The notes: generated by a model from the sequence alone, not told the origin. A stretch of DNA of 64,000 bases from Enterobacter wuhouensis (GCF_004331265.1 NZ_SJOO01000001.1:496001-560000); one strand, 5' to 3'. Positions 1 to 9,774 are shown, counted from the first letter of the stretch. Numbers and translations: made by a program.

Positions 1-161
1 AATTTTTCCACTCTTGCTCTGACCGTCTTCATTCTAAAGCAATACCGCGTTCAGGAGCATGAGAATTGGTCTGCTTAATTCACGAAAATTGGCAGGGAAA
101 AACCTGCCATTTAGCGAATACACTTTTGCATAAGCGAATAATGAATGGACAAAGAGGCAAT

Positions 162-617
162 ATGAACAATACGAGCGTGACGATTGAGGCAGTTCAAGAA
201 AGTGATTTTGACAGCTGGATGCCGCTGTGGAGAAAATATCAGGAATTTTATAACGTCGATCTCTCCGCGGAGATCACAACACGAACCTGGCAACGGTTTT
301 TTAGCACGGTTGAGCCGCTATTCTGCGTAGTGGCACGATCGCAGGGGGAGATCGTTGGTTTTGCGCATTATCTGTTTCACCTTTCCACGTGGGCGGAGAA
401 CAATTACTGCTATCTCGAAGATTTATACGTCAGCGAGGCCGTCAGGGGCAAACACATCGGCAAGCAGCTCATTGAGCATGTTCAGAAAGAAGCAAGAAAA
501 CATCCTGCCGCCCATCTTTACTGGCATACGCACGAAGCCAACTACCGCGGTCAAAAATTGTACGACTGGGTGGCGAAAAAAAGCGGAATGATTGAATATC
601 GAATGCAGGTGAGATAA
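162..617 (+). CDS. GNAT family N-acetyltransferase
   Basis: This 151-residue protein is predicted to move an acetyl group from acetyl-CoA to an unknown small amine or protein N-terminus in the cytoplasm. The GNAT core is visible as LEDLYVSEAVRGKHIGKQ around residues 85-105, where RGKHIG is the pyrophosphate-binding motif A, followed by the late NYRGQKLYDW segment typical of the fold. I chose the ATG at 162 because AAAGAGG lies 5-9 bases upstream; in-frame ATGs at 66 and 141 lack a comparable site. It is followed by a strong terminator, so it is probably monocistronic. The substrate cannot be read from the sequence. Confidence 0.85.
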   Translation: MNNTSVTIEAVQESDFDSWMPLWRKYQEFYNVDLSAEITTRTWQRFFSTVEPLFCVVARSQGEIVGFAHYLFHLSTWAENNYCYLEDLYVSEAVRGKHIGKQLIEHVQKEARKHPAAHLYWHTHEANYRGQKLYDWVAKKSGMIEYRMQVR

Positions 618-634
618 CGCTTGTCGACTGACAA

Positions 635-664
635 TACGCCCCTTAGATACGCGGGGCGTTTTTT
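635..664 (+). terminator. rho-independent terminator after the first GNAT gene
   Basis: The arms ACGCCCC (636-642) and GGGGCGT (653-659) form a GC-rich stem that runs straight into a T-tract (659-664). It lies between two convergent acetyltransferase genes and fits termination of the plus-strand gene. Confidence 0.8.
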
Positions 665-678
665 AACAGCGTGCATCG

Positions 679-1155
679 CTATTCAGCAAATGCCCGTAAT
701 GCTTCACCATCCAGGCGATAACGTACCCATTCTGACTGCGGCAACGCACCGATGCTCAGGTAGAAATCAATGGCGGGCTGGTTCCAGTCAAGCACGCTCC
801 ATTCCAGTCGGCCACAATGGCGCTCCACTGCGCACTGCGCGACCTTTTTCAACAGCGCCTTGCCTGCGCCCTTGCTGCGGTATTCCGGGGAAACGTACAA
901 ATCCTCCATATAGATGCCGTTGCGACCAAGCCAGGTGGAATAGCTGGTAAAGAACACGGCATAGCCGACAACGTTCCCGGCAAACTCGGCGATCAGCGCT
1001 TCGGTCTTACTTTCTGCGCCAAAAAGCGTGTTTCGGATCTCCTCCGGCGTGGTGATCACCTCTTCTGGCGCTTTTTCATACACCGCAAGCTCATAAATCA
1101 TGTCGTAAATTGCCGCTGCATCTTCCGGTCTTGCCTGACGAATCGTGATGCTCAT
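679..1155 (-). CDS. GNAT N-acetyltransferase, diamine acetyltransferase-like
   Basis: A 158-residue GNAT enzyme that resembles the spermidine/spermine (SSAT/thialysine) acetyltransferase branch, predicted to acetylate a polyamine-like or lysine-like amine. MEDLYVSPEYRSKGAGKALL (about residues 82-101) contains the acetyl-CoA motif A (RSKGAG). LEWSVLDWNQPAIDFYLSIG (about 118-137) is the conserved beta-6/alpha-4 signature of SSAT-like proteins. It starts with ATG at 1155 and converges on the first GNAT gene. Family assignment is firm; the polyamine substrate is inferred from resemblance only. Confidence 0.85.
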   Translation of the reverse strand: MSITIRQARPEDAAAIYDMIYELAVYEKAPEEVITTPEEIRNTLFGAESKTEALIAEFAGNVVGYAVFFTSYSTWLGRNGIYMEDLYVSPEYRSKGAGKALLKKVAQCAVERHCGRLEWSVLDWNQPAIDFYLSIGALPQSEWVRYRLDGEALRAFAE

Positions 1156-1240
1156 CCGTTTCCCTTTATCTCTGTTTGATGTTGATGGGGCACAGCATAA
1201 AGGGTAATGTCAGAAGAATTAAGTGCAATGAAATCAACAA

Positions 1241-2176
1241 ATGATGAATATTATGCATCCGGCATTACGGCGCCTGGATTTAAACCTCCTGCCGGTTTTC
1301 GACGCGATTTACCGTCATCGTTCGGTTCGACTGGCGGCGGATGAGCTGGCGATGAGCACCTCGGCGCTCAGCCATGCCCTGTCCAGGCTACGCATTTCTC
1401 TTAACGATCCCTTATTCTACCGGGAGGGGCACCGAATGTGCCCCAGCGTCTATGCCACTCAGCTTGCGCCTGTTATTGCATCGGCACTGAAGGTGCTCAA
1501 CCAGGAGCTGTCTCCGCAGCGGCAGTTCGACGCCGCCGTGAGTACGGAATGTTTGCAGATTGCGATAACCGACTTTACCGCGTTCTGCATCTTCCCCGCG
1601 CTCATGAACACGCTTCAACACGCGGCACCGGGCCTGCGCCTGGAGCTGCGTTACTTGCCGCACAGCCCGGCATTAACCGAGCTGCTGGCAGGTGAGGTGG
1701 ATCTGGCTCTCGGATTTAGCACCGCAGAGGATATCCGGTATCCCGAGCTGGAAGAGATAAGCTGGTTTCAGGATGAGTATGTCGTGATTAGCAACGTCAG
1801 CCGGAGCGCGTTAACGCTGGAGGATTATCTCGCCGCCCGGCATCTGGTGGTTACGCCGTGGAACGAGAAGCAGGGGGTACTGGACCTGCAGCTTGAACGC
1901 ATGGGCTACACCCGACAAATTGCAATCAAAACCCCGTCCATGCTCAGCGCGCCGTTCGTCGTCGCAGAAAGCGACCTGCTGATGGCGCTGCCTCGCTTCG
2001 CCGCCGAAAGGTTAATGCTGGCGGCAAATATCAAGCTCTTCGCATTGCCATTCGACATTAGCCCATTTGAGGTAAAGATTTATTCGCATAAACGCAGCGG
2101 CAAGCGCGACGCCACGAACTGGGTAAAGACCACGCTGCGCACCCTGGCCGAAGGGCTATCGTCAGTACGCTTATGA
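1241..2176 (+). CDS. LysR-family transcriptional regulator
   Basis: This is a 311-residue LysR-type regulator. The N-terminal winged helix-turn-helix spans about residues 10-68 (RRLDLNLLPVFDAIYRHRSV, then AMSTSALSHALSRLR), and a substrate-binding-like effector domain fills residues 95-300. The RLDLNLL beginning is typical of the NodD/LinR-like branch. In-frame ATGs at 1241, 1244 and 1253 make the exact start uncertain, and none has a strong ribosome site. Its 3' end overlaps the convergent ArsR gene by 6 bp. No divergently transcribed partner is obvious apart from the GNAT gene at 1155, which it might regulate. Confidence 0.88.
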   Translation: MMNIMHPALRRLDLNLLPVFDAIYRHRSVRLAADELAMSTSALSHALSRLRISLNDPLFYREGHRMCPSVYATQLAPVIASALKVLNQELSPQRQFDAAVSTECLQIAITDFTAFCIFPALMNTLQHAAPGLRLELRYLPHSPALTELLAGEVDLALGFSTAEDIRYPELEEISWFQDEYVVISNVSRSALTLEDYLAARHLVVTPWNEKQGVLDLQLERMGYTRQIAIKTPSMLSAPFVVAESDLLMALPRFAAERLMLAANIKLFALPFDISPFEVKIYSHKRSGKRDATNWVKTTLRTLAEGLSSVRL

Positions 2177-2473
2177 TTTTGCCTGTAGCAGGATCGCCAT
2201 CAGCCCTGGAAAGCGGGCGTCCAGATCCTCTCTTCGTAAAGAGATTAAGTTCTCCCGCCCCTGGGGGCGCTGCCAGATCACGCCGCTGTCGCGCAGCACG
2301 CGCCAGTGGTGGGTCATGGTTGATTTCACCACGTCCTCCGGGCGCAGCGCGTTGCAGCTCAGTTCGCTGCCGTCGGCCAGCCTGCGGATAATCGAGAGCC
2401 GGAGCGGGTTGCCGAGGGCAAACAGCACATTTTCCAGCAGTATTTGTTCAGGTTCCGGGTGGTTAGGGATCAT
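2171..2473 (-). CDS. ArsR-like winged-helix transcriptional regulator
   Basis: A 100-residue ArsR/HTH_20-type regulator, predicted to bind DNA as a dimer. LENVLFALGNPLRLSIIRRL (from about residue 13) is the first helical unit, followed by the recognition segment KSTMTHHWRVLRDSGVI and a wing (RPQGRENLISLR). The alpha-3 metal motif ELCVCDL of arsenic/cadmium sensors is replaced by ELSCNAL, so metal sensing is unlikely. I chose ATG 2473 because AGGAAAA lies just upstream; a longer reading adds six residues. It is divergent from the second EF-G gene with 160 bp between starts, so it is the natural candidate for that gene's regulator (inference). Confidence 0.85.
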   Translation of the reverse strand: MIPNHPEPEQILLENVLFALGNPLRLSIIRRLADGSELSCNALRPEDVVKSTMTHHWRVLRDSGVIWQRPQGRENLISLRREDLDARFPGLMAILLQAKS

Positions 2474-2510
2474 CGTTTTCCTGCGCCTCACGTCAGATTG
2501 AGCTATATCA

Positions 2511-2567
2511 ACAATAGGTCAACCGTTAAAAAATAGTTCGATAATACTCGTACAATAGGACTATTAT
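2511..2567. promoter_or_regulatory. candidate operator and promoter between the ArsR-like gene and the EF-G paralogue
   Basis: The octamer ACAATAGG occurs twice in direct orientation, at 2511-2518 and 2552-2559, 41 bp apart (about four helical turns). An inverted repeat AATAGT (2532-2537) / ACTATT (2560-2565) overlaps the second copy, and TATTAT at 2562-2567 could be a -10 box for the EF-G gene. This is pattern evidence only; no ArsR consensus applies directly. Confidence 0.4.
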
Positions 2568-2633
2568 AGCAAATGAACGAATGCGCGACCATCCCGGTCG
2601 TCACTGACAAGTCACAGGACTTAAGGAAATATC

Positions 2634-4733
2634 ATGCCCCGACCCATCCCCCTCGAACGTTATCGCAACATCGGTATCTCCGCGCATATCGATGCCGGTA
2701 AAACTACCACCACCGAGCGCATCCTGTTTTATACCGGGATGAGCCACAAGCTGGGTGAAGTACACGATGGCGCGGCAACCACCGACTGGATGGCGCAGGA
2801 GCAAGAGCGCGGGATCACCATTACGTCCGCCGCCGTAAGCTGCTTCTGGCCGGGTATGGACGGAGGCTTTGAGCCGCACCGGATCAACATCATCGACACC
2901 CCGGGGCACGTGGATTTCACCATTGAGGTGGAGCGATCCATGCGCGTGCTTGACGGCGCCGTAATGGTGTATGACTCGGTTGGAGGCGTGCAGCCCCAGT
3001 CCGAAACGGTCTGGCGTCAGGCGAATAAGTACCACGTCCCGCGCCTCGCGTTTGTCAACAAAATGGACCGCCCGGGCGCGGATTTCTTCCGCGTCGTGCG
3101 GATGATGCAGGAGCGCCTGAAGGCCAATCCGGTGCCGATTGTGATCCCCGTGGGCGCCGAGGAACATTTCACCGGCGTAGTGGATCTCATCAAGATGCGC
3201 ACCATCCTCTGGGACGATGCGACTCAGGGCATGACGTTTAGCTATGCGCCGGTGCCTGACGCTTTGCTCGCTAGCGCGCAGGAGTGGCGGGAAAGAATGG
3301 TCTCAGCGGCGGCAGAAGCCAGCGATGCGCTGATGGATAAGTACCTTGAGACCGGCGATCTCGATGAAGCCGAGATTATTCAGGGGCTGCGTATTCGTAC
3401 CATTTCCGGCGAGATCCAGCCTATGCTGTGCGGCAGCGCGTTTAAAAATAAAGGCGTGCAGCGCATGCTTGACGCGGTTATCGAGCTGATGCCGTCTCCG
3501 CTGGACGTGCCGGCCATTGACGGCGTGGATGAAAAGGGCGAGCACGCGGAGCGTCACCCAAGCGATGACGAACCCTTCTCGGCGCTGGCCTTTAAGCTGA
3601 TGAGCGATCCGTACGTCGGGCAGCTCACCTTCATCCGCGTGTACTCAGGCGTGCTGCGCAAGGGCGACGCGGTGTATAACCCGGTAAAAGGGAAGAAAGA
3701 GCGCATCGGGCGAATCGTGCTGATGCACGCCAACGATCGCCATGAGGTGGATGAACTGCGTGCGGGCGATATCGCGGCGTGCGTTGGGCTGAAGGATGTC
3801 ACGACAGGCGACACCCTGACTGACCCGAACGCGGTGATTACGCTCGAACGGATGGAGTTCCCGGACCCGGTGATCTCTCTCGCCATCGAGCCGAGAACCA
3901 AGGCGGATCAGGAGAAAATGGGCCTCGCGCTGCAGCGTCTGGCGGCGGAAGATCCGTCGTTCCGCCTACATACTGACGAAGAGTCCGGCCAGACGATCAT
4001 CTCCGGAATGGGCGAGCTGCACCTGGAAATCATCGTCGACCGCATGAAGCGCGAGTTTGGCGTCGAGGCGAACATCGGTCGTCCGCAGGTCACGTACCGC
4101 GAAACGCTGCGTAAGGCGGTGAAGGAGATCGAAGGCAAATTTGTCCGTCAGTCCGGCGGTAAAGGACAGTACGGCCACGTGGTGCTGAGCCTTGAGCCGC
4201 TGGCGCCGGGAAGTGGTTTCGTCTTTGAAGACGCCACCAAGGGCGGGGTGGTGCCGCGCGAGTATATTCCATCCGTGGAAAAAGGCCTGCGCGAAGCCAT
4301 GAACAGCGGCGTGCTGGCGGGCTATCCGGTGGTCGACGTGAAAGCGACGCTGACGTTTGGTTCGTATCACGACGTTGACTCCTCGGAGATGGCCTTCCGC
4401 ATGGCGGCGATCCTCGGCTTTAAAGAGGGGGCACGCAGAGCGGACCCGGCGATCCTGGAGCCCGTGATGCACGTTGAGGTGGAAACGCCGGAAGAGTACG
4501 CCGGCAACATTATGGGCGATCTCTCTTCCCGCCGCGGCATGGTGCAGGGAATGGCCGAGCAGTACGGCAGCCAGATCATTCGTGCTGACGTGCCGCTGGC
4601 GGAGATGTTTGGCTATGCCACCACGCTGCGCTCGATGTCGCAGGGGCGTGCGACGTACACGATGGAGTTCCATCACTTTGCGGAAGCCCCGCGAAATGTG
4701 GCGGATGAAATTATTGCACGGCGCGCGAAGTAG
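2634..4733 (+). CDS. elongation factor G paralogue (second EF-G)
   Basis: A 699-residue translational GTPase of the EF-G family, close to the E. coli FusA length of 704. The G domain has [14 protein letters not shown] (P-loop, about residue 17), RGITI (switch I), DTPGHVDFT with the catalytic His, and NKMDRPGA (G4). The domain IV tip region [12 protein letters not shown] and domain V RRGMVQG are also present, so it looks like a working translocase and not a remnant. It is not in the str operon context (rpsL-rpsG-fusA-tuf): it stands alone behind a divergent ArsR-like gene. AAGGAAATATC precedes the ATG. It differs from FusA at many positions (for example MVYDSVGG for MVYCAVGG). Its role is unknown; a conditional or stress EF-G is a reasonable inference. 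Confidence 0.93.
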   Translation: MPRPIPLERYRNIGISAHIDAGKTTTTERILFYTGMSHKLGEVHDGAATTDWMAQEQERGITITSAAVSCFWPGMDGGFEPHRINIIDTPGHVDFTIEVERSMRVLDGAVMVYDSVGGVQPQSETVWRQANKYHVPRLAFVNKMDRPGADFFRVVRMMQERLKANPVPIVIPVGAEEHFTGVVDLIKMRTILWDDATQGMTFSYAPVPDALLASAQEWRERMVSAAAEASDALMDKYLETGDLDEAEIIQGLRIRTISGEIQPMLCGSAFKNKGVQRMLDAVIELMPSPLDVPAIDGVDEKGEHAERHPSDDEPFSALAFKLMSDPYVGQLTFIRVYSGVLRKGDAVYNPVKGKKERIGRIVLMHANDRHEVDELRAGDIAACVGLKDVTTGDTLTDPNAVITLERMEFPDPVISLAIEPRTKADQEKMGLALQRLAAEDPSFRLHTDEESGQTIISGMGELHLEIIVDRMKREFGVEANIGRPQVTYRETLRKAVKEIEGKFVRQSGGKGQYGHVVLSLEPLAPGSGFVFEDATKGGVVPREYIPSVEKGLREAMNSGVLAGYPVVDVKATLTFGSYHDVDSSEMAFRMAAILGFKEGARRADPAILEPVMHVEVETPEEYAGNIMGDLSSRRGMVQGMAEQYGSQIIRADVPLAEMFGYATTLRSMSQGRATYTMEFHHFAEAPRNVADEIIARRAK

Positions 4734-4739
4734 TTTATT

Positions 4740-4775
4740 CCACACGGCAGCTTTAGGGCTGCCGTGTGGTTTGTG
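4740..4775 (+). terminator. terminator of the EF-G paralogue
   Basis: A 12-bp perfect stem CCACACGGCAGC (4740-4751) / GCTGCCGTGTGG (4758-4769) with a six-base loop is followed by a T-rich run. It lies between the EF-G gene and the convergent immunity-like gene. Confidence 0.8.
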
Positions 4776-5228
4776 TTATTTCAGATTTTCGTTACGCAGT
4801 ATTTCTTGTCGCGAAACGGACTGAACCTTCCAGATCCCTTTTTCTTTGACCATACAGTCGATGACCGTATACTCCTGGTTTTTACCAAACGACACGTAAA
4901 TATTCGTGCAAACCGGATCGTACTCGGATGAAACCACCGTCACATTCTCTGCCCAACCTTCCTCAATATCCTGCGCCTTAAGGAAGAAATCAGCATCATA
5001 AAACTCGTCGTCAGCGAAACGAGGGTCCTGCGCATGCCTTAATTTCTTCATGGTATCTGCAGTGACGTACTCTTCTATTTTCGCATTGTCCATAATGGGG
5101 AAATTATTAGCAGCATATTGACTGATGTACCATTTATTAAACCTTAATGCGGTTTTAGCTGCGTTATCAATCTCTTCGGCATGTGCAGCGCTGGTTAATA
5201 ACAGAATAAAAATTAAGGCGGCTTTCAT
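4776..5228 (-). CDS. exported DUF3828-like protein, putative immunity protein for the adjacent amidase
   Basis: A 150-residue protein with a clear Sec signal peptide (MKAALIFILLLTSAAHA, cleavage after about residue 17), so it is predicted to be periplasmic. The mature part (NKWYISQY..., ...YTVIDCMVKEKGIWKVQSV) looks like the DUF3828 / NTF2-like fold. Its ATG lies one base beyond the stop of the upstream amidase-like gene, so the two are translationally coupled. A periplasmic partner of a small cell-wall amidase is the usual arrangement of antibacterial effector-immunity pairs. That role is inferred from position, size and signal peptide. Base composition is AT-richer than the neighbours. Confidence 0.65.
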   Translation of the reverse strand: MKAALIFILLLTSAAHAEEIDNAAKTALRFNKWYISQYAANNFPIMDNAKIEEYVTADTMKKLRHAQDPRFADDEFYDADFFLKAQDIEEGWAENVTVVSSEYDPVCTNIYVSFGKNQEYTVIDCMVKEKGIWKVQSVSRQEILRNENLK

Positions 5229-5229
5229 A

Positions 5230-5589
5230 TTAATAGTGCCTGTAAAGCTGAAACGGTGGATGAGCTTTTCTGTATGCGGATCCAGGATACAGAGTGCGCT
5301 GAGCGAAATCGCTTAGCCATTGATGACCATCATAAATACAAACATGACCATCGGGATGATTTTCTATGGACTGTATAACAACCACGTCGCCTAACTGTGG
5401 GGCACCAGTGATTTTTTGAAACCCAACCTGAGACAATGTCAGCCCCATGTTCTTTGCTGACCCGGTTCCATGTATAGGTAGGCCGCCAGCAATGATGGCA
5501 TTTTTCACAAAGAGCTCACATTTTCGATGGCTTTCGTGATAGACATGATTTTTTGCATACTCGACTGCAGCATATTTATTCCATGACAT
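5230..5589 (-). CDS. small NlpC/P60- or CHAP-like cysteine amidase, putative antibacterial effector
   Basis: A 119-residue protein without a signal peptide. HRKCELFVKNAIIAGGLP (about residues 21-38) puts a cysteine at the start of a helix, as in NlpC/P60 and CHAP peptidases. GDVVVIQSIENHPDGHVCIY (about 67-86) carries the downstream His before a beta strand, and HQWLSDF follows. This Cys-His layout and size resemble type VI amidase effectors (Tae) and small phage-type peptidoglycan amidases. AAGGAAAT lies upstream of the ATG. It is followed one base later by an exported partner. No type VI structural genes are adjacent, so delivery is unknown; a cell-wall-active toxin is an inference. Confidence 0.6.
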   Translation of the reverse strand: MSWNKYAAVEYAKNHVYHESHRKCELFVKNAIIAGGLPIHGTGSAKNMGLTLSQVGFQKITGAPQLGDVVVIQSIENHPDGHVCIYDGHQWLSDFAQRTLYPGSAYRKAHPPFQLYRHY

Positions 5590-5714
5590 AGATATTTCCT
5601 TATCGATAGGTACAACTTCAATCGCATCAGAAATATCCTCCGTTTTACATCGCCATGGTAAACATTAAATGCCATAGGAAGTTTATATATATCAGCAATA
5701 TATAATCATTAAAA

Positions 5715-6287
5715 TCAATCCAGCGCCTTCACCATCTTGCCGCTCGTCACAAACGTGCCGGCCCCCAGATGATGCAGCGTGTTCAGTTTATCCCCATCAA
5801 ACTGCCATCTTCCGGCCACAAACGCGCGTTCATCGGCAGCCGCACTGACCACTTCCCCAAACAGCGTGTCATATTTCTCTGCCGCTGAGGTTACAGGTAA
5901 TAAGCGGCACTCCATCCACGCCAGGCATTTATCTTCTATCACCGGCAGGCCCAGTTCCGGTCCGTTTACAACCGGTATCCCGTAGCAGTTGAACTTATCT
6001 TCATCGCGCCCGCTGACGCTGCCCACGGCGTACGTCCAGTTGGCCGCCGCGACGCCCGGAATGACGATGCCAAACGTGCCGCTGCGCTCAATCAGCTCCC
6101 GCGACCAGGCGCTTTTGTCCACCACAATCGCAATGCGCGGCGGCTCAAACTCGACGGGCATCGACCACGCGGCGGCCATCACGTTACGCCTGCCGATGCG
6201 CTCATCGCGGCTGGTAATAAGCACCGTAGGGCCATGATTCAGTAAACGGCTGGCATGTTTTAATTCAACAGGGCGAAACGCGCTCAT
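5715..6287 (-). CDS. flavin reductase-like (FMN-binding split-barrel) protein
   Basis: A 190-residue protein of the flavin reductase-like domain family, which binds FMN and reduces flavin with NAD(P)H, often for a partner monooxygenase. PTVLITSRDERIGRRNVMAA (residues 19-38) is the characteristic N-terminal strand-loop of the split barrel, where many members read GxxNVM(T/A). I chose ATG 6287 because AAAGGAAAA is well placed upstream; a longer reading to 6344 lacks this. It is divergent from an ABC importer operon by 135 bp. No monooxygenase partner is adjacent. Confidence 0.8.
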   Translation of the reverse strand: MSAFRPVELKHASRLLNHGPTVLITSRDERIGRRNVMAAAWSMPVEFEPPRIAIVVDKSAWSRELIERSGTFGIVIPGVAAANWTYAVGSVSGRDEDKFNCYGIPVVNGPELGLPVIEDKCLAWMECRLLPVTSAAEKYDTLFGEVVSAAADERAFVAGRWQFDGDKLNTLHHLGAGTFVTSGKMVKALD

Positions 6288-6422
6288 CGTTTTTCCTTTC
6301 AATAATTTTTTTGCAGTAAACGCCTCAAGGATAGCCGAAATCAAGCCGCAACATTAACGTCATGGTTTCGTCACACTCGCTCCCTACAGTGGCGGACAGT
6401 AAATCCCAAAGAGGATAACATT

Positions 6423-7111
<689 letters not shown>

Positions 7112-7115
<4 letters not shown>

Positions 7116-8080
7116 AAGCCACCATGTCCGTGAAAAAAGGAGTTCTGCTCGCAATGGCGTTATCTTCCGTCATGATGTCCAGCGCCCATGCGCTAACTGT
7201 CTACACCGCCGGGCCGGGTTCGCTGGCAAAAAATCTGGCTAGCGGATTTGAAAAGAAAACGGGCGTGAAGGTCGATATCTTCCAGGCAACAACCGGGAAG
7301 GTGATGGCGCGTCTGGAGGCGGAGCAGGCCAATCCCCAGGCTGATATTTTGATCTCAGCCTCCTGGGATACGGCTGAAGATCTCCATACCCGCGGCTGGC
7401 TGCTGCCCTACCAGAGCGCCAACGCCGAAAAAGTACCTGCCGATCTGAAATCCGCAGATTACGTGGCGCAGGGCGTCTCGGCGCTGGGTATCGTCTGGAA
7501 CACCAAAAGCGGCACGCCGGAACCAAAAGAGTGGCAGGATCTGACCACTGACGCGTTCAGGGATAAAGTGACCACGCCAGACCCTGCGCTTTCGGGCGCA
7601 TCGCTGGATTTGCTGATCGGGTTACAAAACGGCATGGGCGATAACGCCTGGGCGCTATTTGACGCGCTAAAAAAGAACGGCATGGTGGTCAGCGGCCCGA
7701 ACGCGCAGGCGGTTACGCCGGTCATGCAGGGCGCCAAGGCCGCGGTATTTGGCGCGGTGGACTATGTCTCCTTTGGCAACATCAGCCAGGGCGAATCCCT
7801 GAAGGTGATCTTCCCGGCCAGCGGCACGGTGATTGCGCCGCGTCCGATGATGATCCTCAAGTCGACGCAGCACGCCGACGACGCGAAGGCCTTCGTTGAT
7901 TATGTTCTGTCGCCAGAAGGTCAGGCGATGGTGGCTGATGCGTGGCTGATGCCCGCGCGTAATGACGTCAAAGCGAAGCGCCCGCTGCTTAACGAATTGC
8001 ACGTGCTGCCAACCAAAAGCGACGGCACCAGCACGCGCAGCGATATCCTCAAGCGCTTTAACGCGATTTTCTCTCTGTAA
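7112..8080 (+). CDS. periplasmic solute-binding protein of the FbpA/ThiB-like class
   Basis: A 322-residue exported binding protein, with a signal peptide from about residue 5 to 28 (VLLAMALSSVMMSSAHA). The mature start LTVYTAGPGSLAKNLASGFE and the mid segment PQADILISA are typical of iron/thiamine/phosphonate-type binding proteins. The adjacent tyrosine pair that coordinates Fe3+ in FbpA is not evident: the equivalent stretch reads GAVDYVSFGN with one Tyr. Ferric iron is therefore not assured, and an organic anion such as a phosphonate is equally possible. Two starts, 7112 and 7124, are possible. Confidence 0.83.
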
Positions 8081-8087
8081 TTCACCT

Positions 8088-8105
8088 GACGGGGGCAACC
8101 CCGTC
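8088..8105 (+). other. intercistronic GC hairpin between binding protein and permease genes
   Basis: GACGGGG (8088-8094), a GCAA tetraloop, then CCCCGTC (8099-8105) form a tight hairpin ending four bases before the permease ribosome site. Such hairpins often stabilise the upstream binding-protein message or lower permease synthesis. The functional role here is inferred. Confidence 0.55.
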
Positions 8106-8118
8106 TTCAGGATTGCCC

Positions 8119-9774
8119 GTGAATCAACGAATGTTATCGGTGATGACGCTGGCGCTGCTGGTTATGCTGGTGGCGTTACCGCTGTCGTTTATCGCGCTGC
8201 AGGCGGTGTTTCCGCAGTTTAGCGCAGGCGTTTTAACCGGCGCATTTAGCGGCGTGCAGACGCTCCTCGCTGAACCGCAGCTGCCCACGATGCTCGGCGG
8301 CACGCTTCAGGTGGGGATCGGCGTCGCGCTGGTCAGTGCGCTGATAGGATTCCCCCTGGGCGTGGCGCGCGGCCTGCTGAACCTGCCGCTGCCGCGTCTC
8401 TGGGACGTGCTGTTTTTGGTCCCGTTCCTGACGCCGCCCTACATTGCGGCGCTTTCGTGTATGCTGGTGCTACAAACCAATGGCTATTTGCAGCAGCTCA
8501 CCGGCATCAGCCTCAACGATCTGCTGTTCAGCAAAACCGGCATCGTGCTGGTGATGGCGCTGAATATTTTTCCCGTGGTCTATTTTGCCGTCTCGCGCAG
8601 CCTGCTGGCGAGCGGGCAGCGTCTGGCGATGGTCGCCCGCGTCCACGGCGCAAGCGCGGGGAGGGCGTTCTGGCATATCACGCTGCCGATGCTGTCGCCG
8701 TCGCTGGCCGCCGGAATGCTGCTGGCGTTTACGCTGGCGATTGAGGAGTTCGGCGTGCCTGCCGCGCTCGGCACGCGCGCGGGCGTGCTGATGCTGACAA
8801 CGGACATCGAAAAGAAGCTGGCCGACTGGCCGGTCGATCTGTCCGGGGCGTCCATGCTCTCCGTGGTGCTGGTGTTCATTGCGCTTAGCGCCTGGGCGAT
8901 ACAAAAAAAGCTGACCGGTCATCACGACGTAACCAGCATTACCGGCAAACCCACGGAAAACACGGGCGCGGATGCAGGCGTTTTCACGCTGCCGATTGTG
9001 GTGGTAATGGCCGCGGTGGGTATGCTCGCCGCGATCCTGCCCGGCGTTTCAATGGCGCTATCCGGCGTGCTGGGAACATTATCAGGCGGTGTGTCGTTCG
9101 AAAACGTGACGCTGTCACACTACGGGGCGCTGTTCAGCCAGCAGGGGGATGCGCTTTCCGCCCTGGGAACCAGTCTGTCGCTGGCGCTGGCTACCGCTCT
9201 TTTCACCGGAGCCTTAGGCTTGCTGGCCTCCTGGCTGGTGGTGGTGCAGAAGATAAAAGGGCGCGGCGTGCTGGACGCGCTCTCGCTGATGCCCGCCGCG
9301 CTGCCGGGGATTGTGGTCGGCGTTGGGCTGATCCTGCTCTGGAACCGTCCTTTCTGGCCGGTTTCGCCCTATAACAGCTGGGTGATTTTGCTGCTTTCCT
9401 ATTGCTGTCTGCTGCTGCCGTGGCCGGTGCGCTACGTAGGGAGCGCGCTGCGCCAGCTTGGGGGCAATCTTGAGCCCGCCGCGCGGGTTCACGGCGCGTC
9501 GGCATTTCAGGCGCTGCGCTTTATCGTGATGCCGCTGGTGTCGCCCGCGCTGCTGGCGGCGATGCTGATGGTGTTTGCGATCGCCTCGCGCGAGCTGGTG
9601 ACCTCTCTGCTGCTGGCCCCCGCAGGCACCCAGACGGTCTCGGTCTTTATCTGGCGTCAGTTTGAGCAGGGATCGGTCGGACAAGGCATGGCGATGGCAA
9701 CCCTGACGCTGCTCACGGGGCTGGGGCTGATGCTAAGCGCGCTTGGCATCCTGCAGCGCACAGCGCGACGTTAA
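8119..9774 (+). CDS. ABC importer permease with two fused transmembrane halves (FbpB-like)
   Basis: A protein of about 551 residues with some 12 hydrophobic helices in two homologous halves, the FbpB/ThiP layout. Each half carries the EAA-type loop that contacts the ATPase: RVHGASAGRAFWHITLPMLSP (about 176-196) and RVHGASAFQALRFIVMPLVSP (about 458-478); the near-identical beginnings confirm the internal duplication. I prefer GTG 8119, with AGGA at 8109-8112, over TTG 8113. It completes the three-gene importer begun at 6423. Substrate unknown. Confidence 0.86.
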   Translation: MNQRMLSVMTLALLVMLVALPLSFIALQAVFPQFSAGVLTGAFSGVQTLLAEPQLPTMLGGTLQVGIGVALVSALIGFPLGVARGLLNLPLPRLWDVLFLVPFLTPPYIAALSCMLVLQTNGYLQQLTGISLNDLLFSKTGIVLVMALNIFPVVYFAVSRSLLASGQRLAMVARVHGASAGRAFWHITLPMLSPSLAAGMLLAFTLAIEEFGVPAALGTRAGVLMLTTDIEKKLADWPVDLSGASMLSVVLVFIALSAWAIQKKLTGHHDVTSITGKPTENTGADAGVFTLPIVVVMAAVGMLAAILPGVSMALSGVLGTLSGGVSFENVTLSHYGALFSQQGDALSALGTSLSLALATALFTGALGLLASWLVVVQKIKGRGVLDALSLMPAALPGIVVGVGLILLWNRPFWPVSPYNSWVILLLSYCCLLLPWPVRYVGSALRQLGGNLEPAARVHGASAFQALRFIVMPLVSPALLAAMLMVFAIASRELVTSLLLAPAGTQTVSVFIWRQFEQGSVGQGMAMATLTLLTGLGLMLSALGILQRTARR

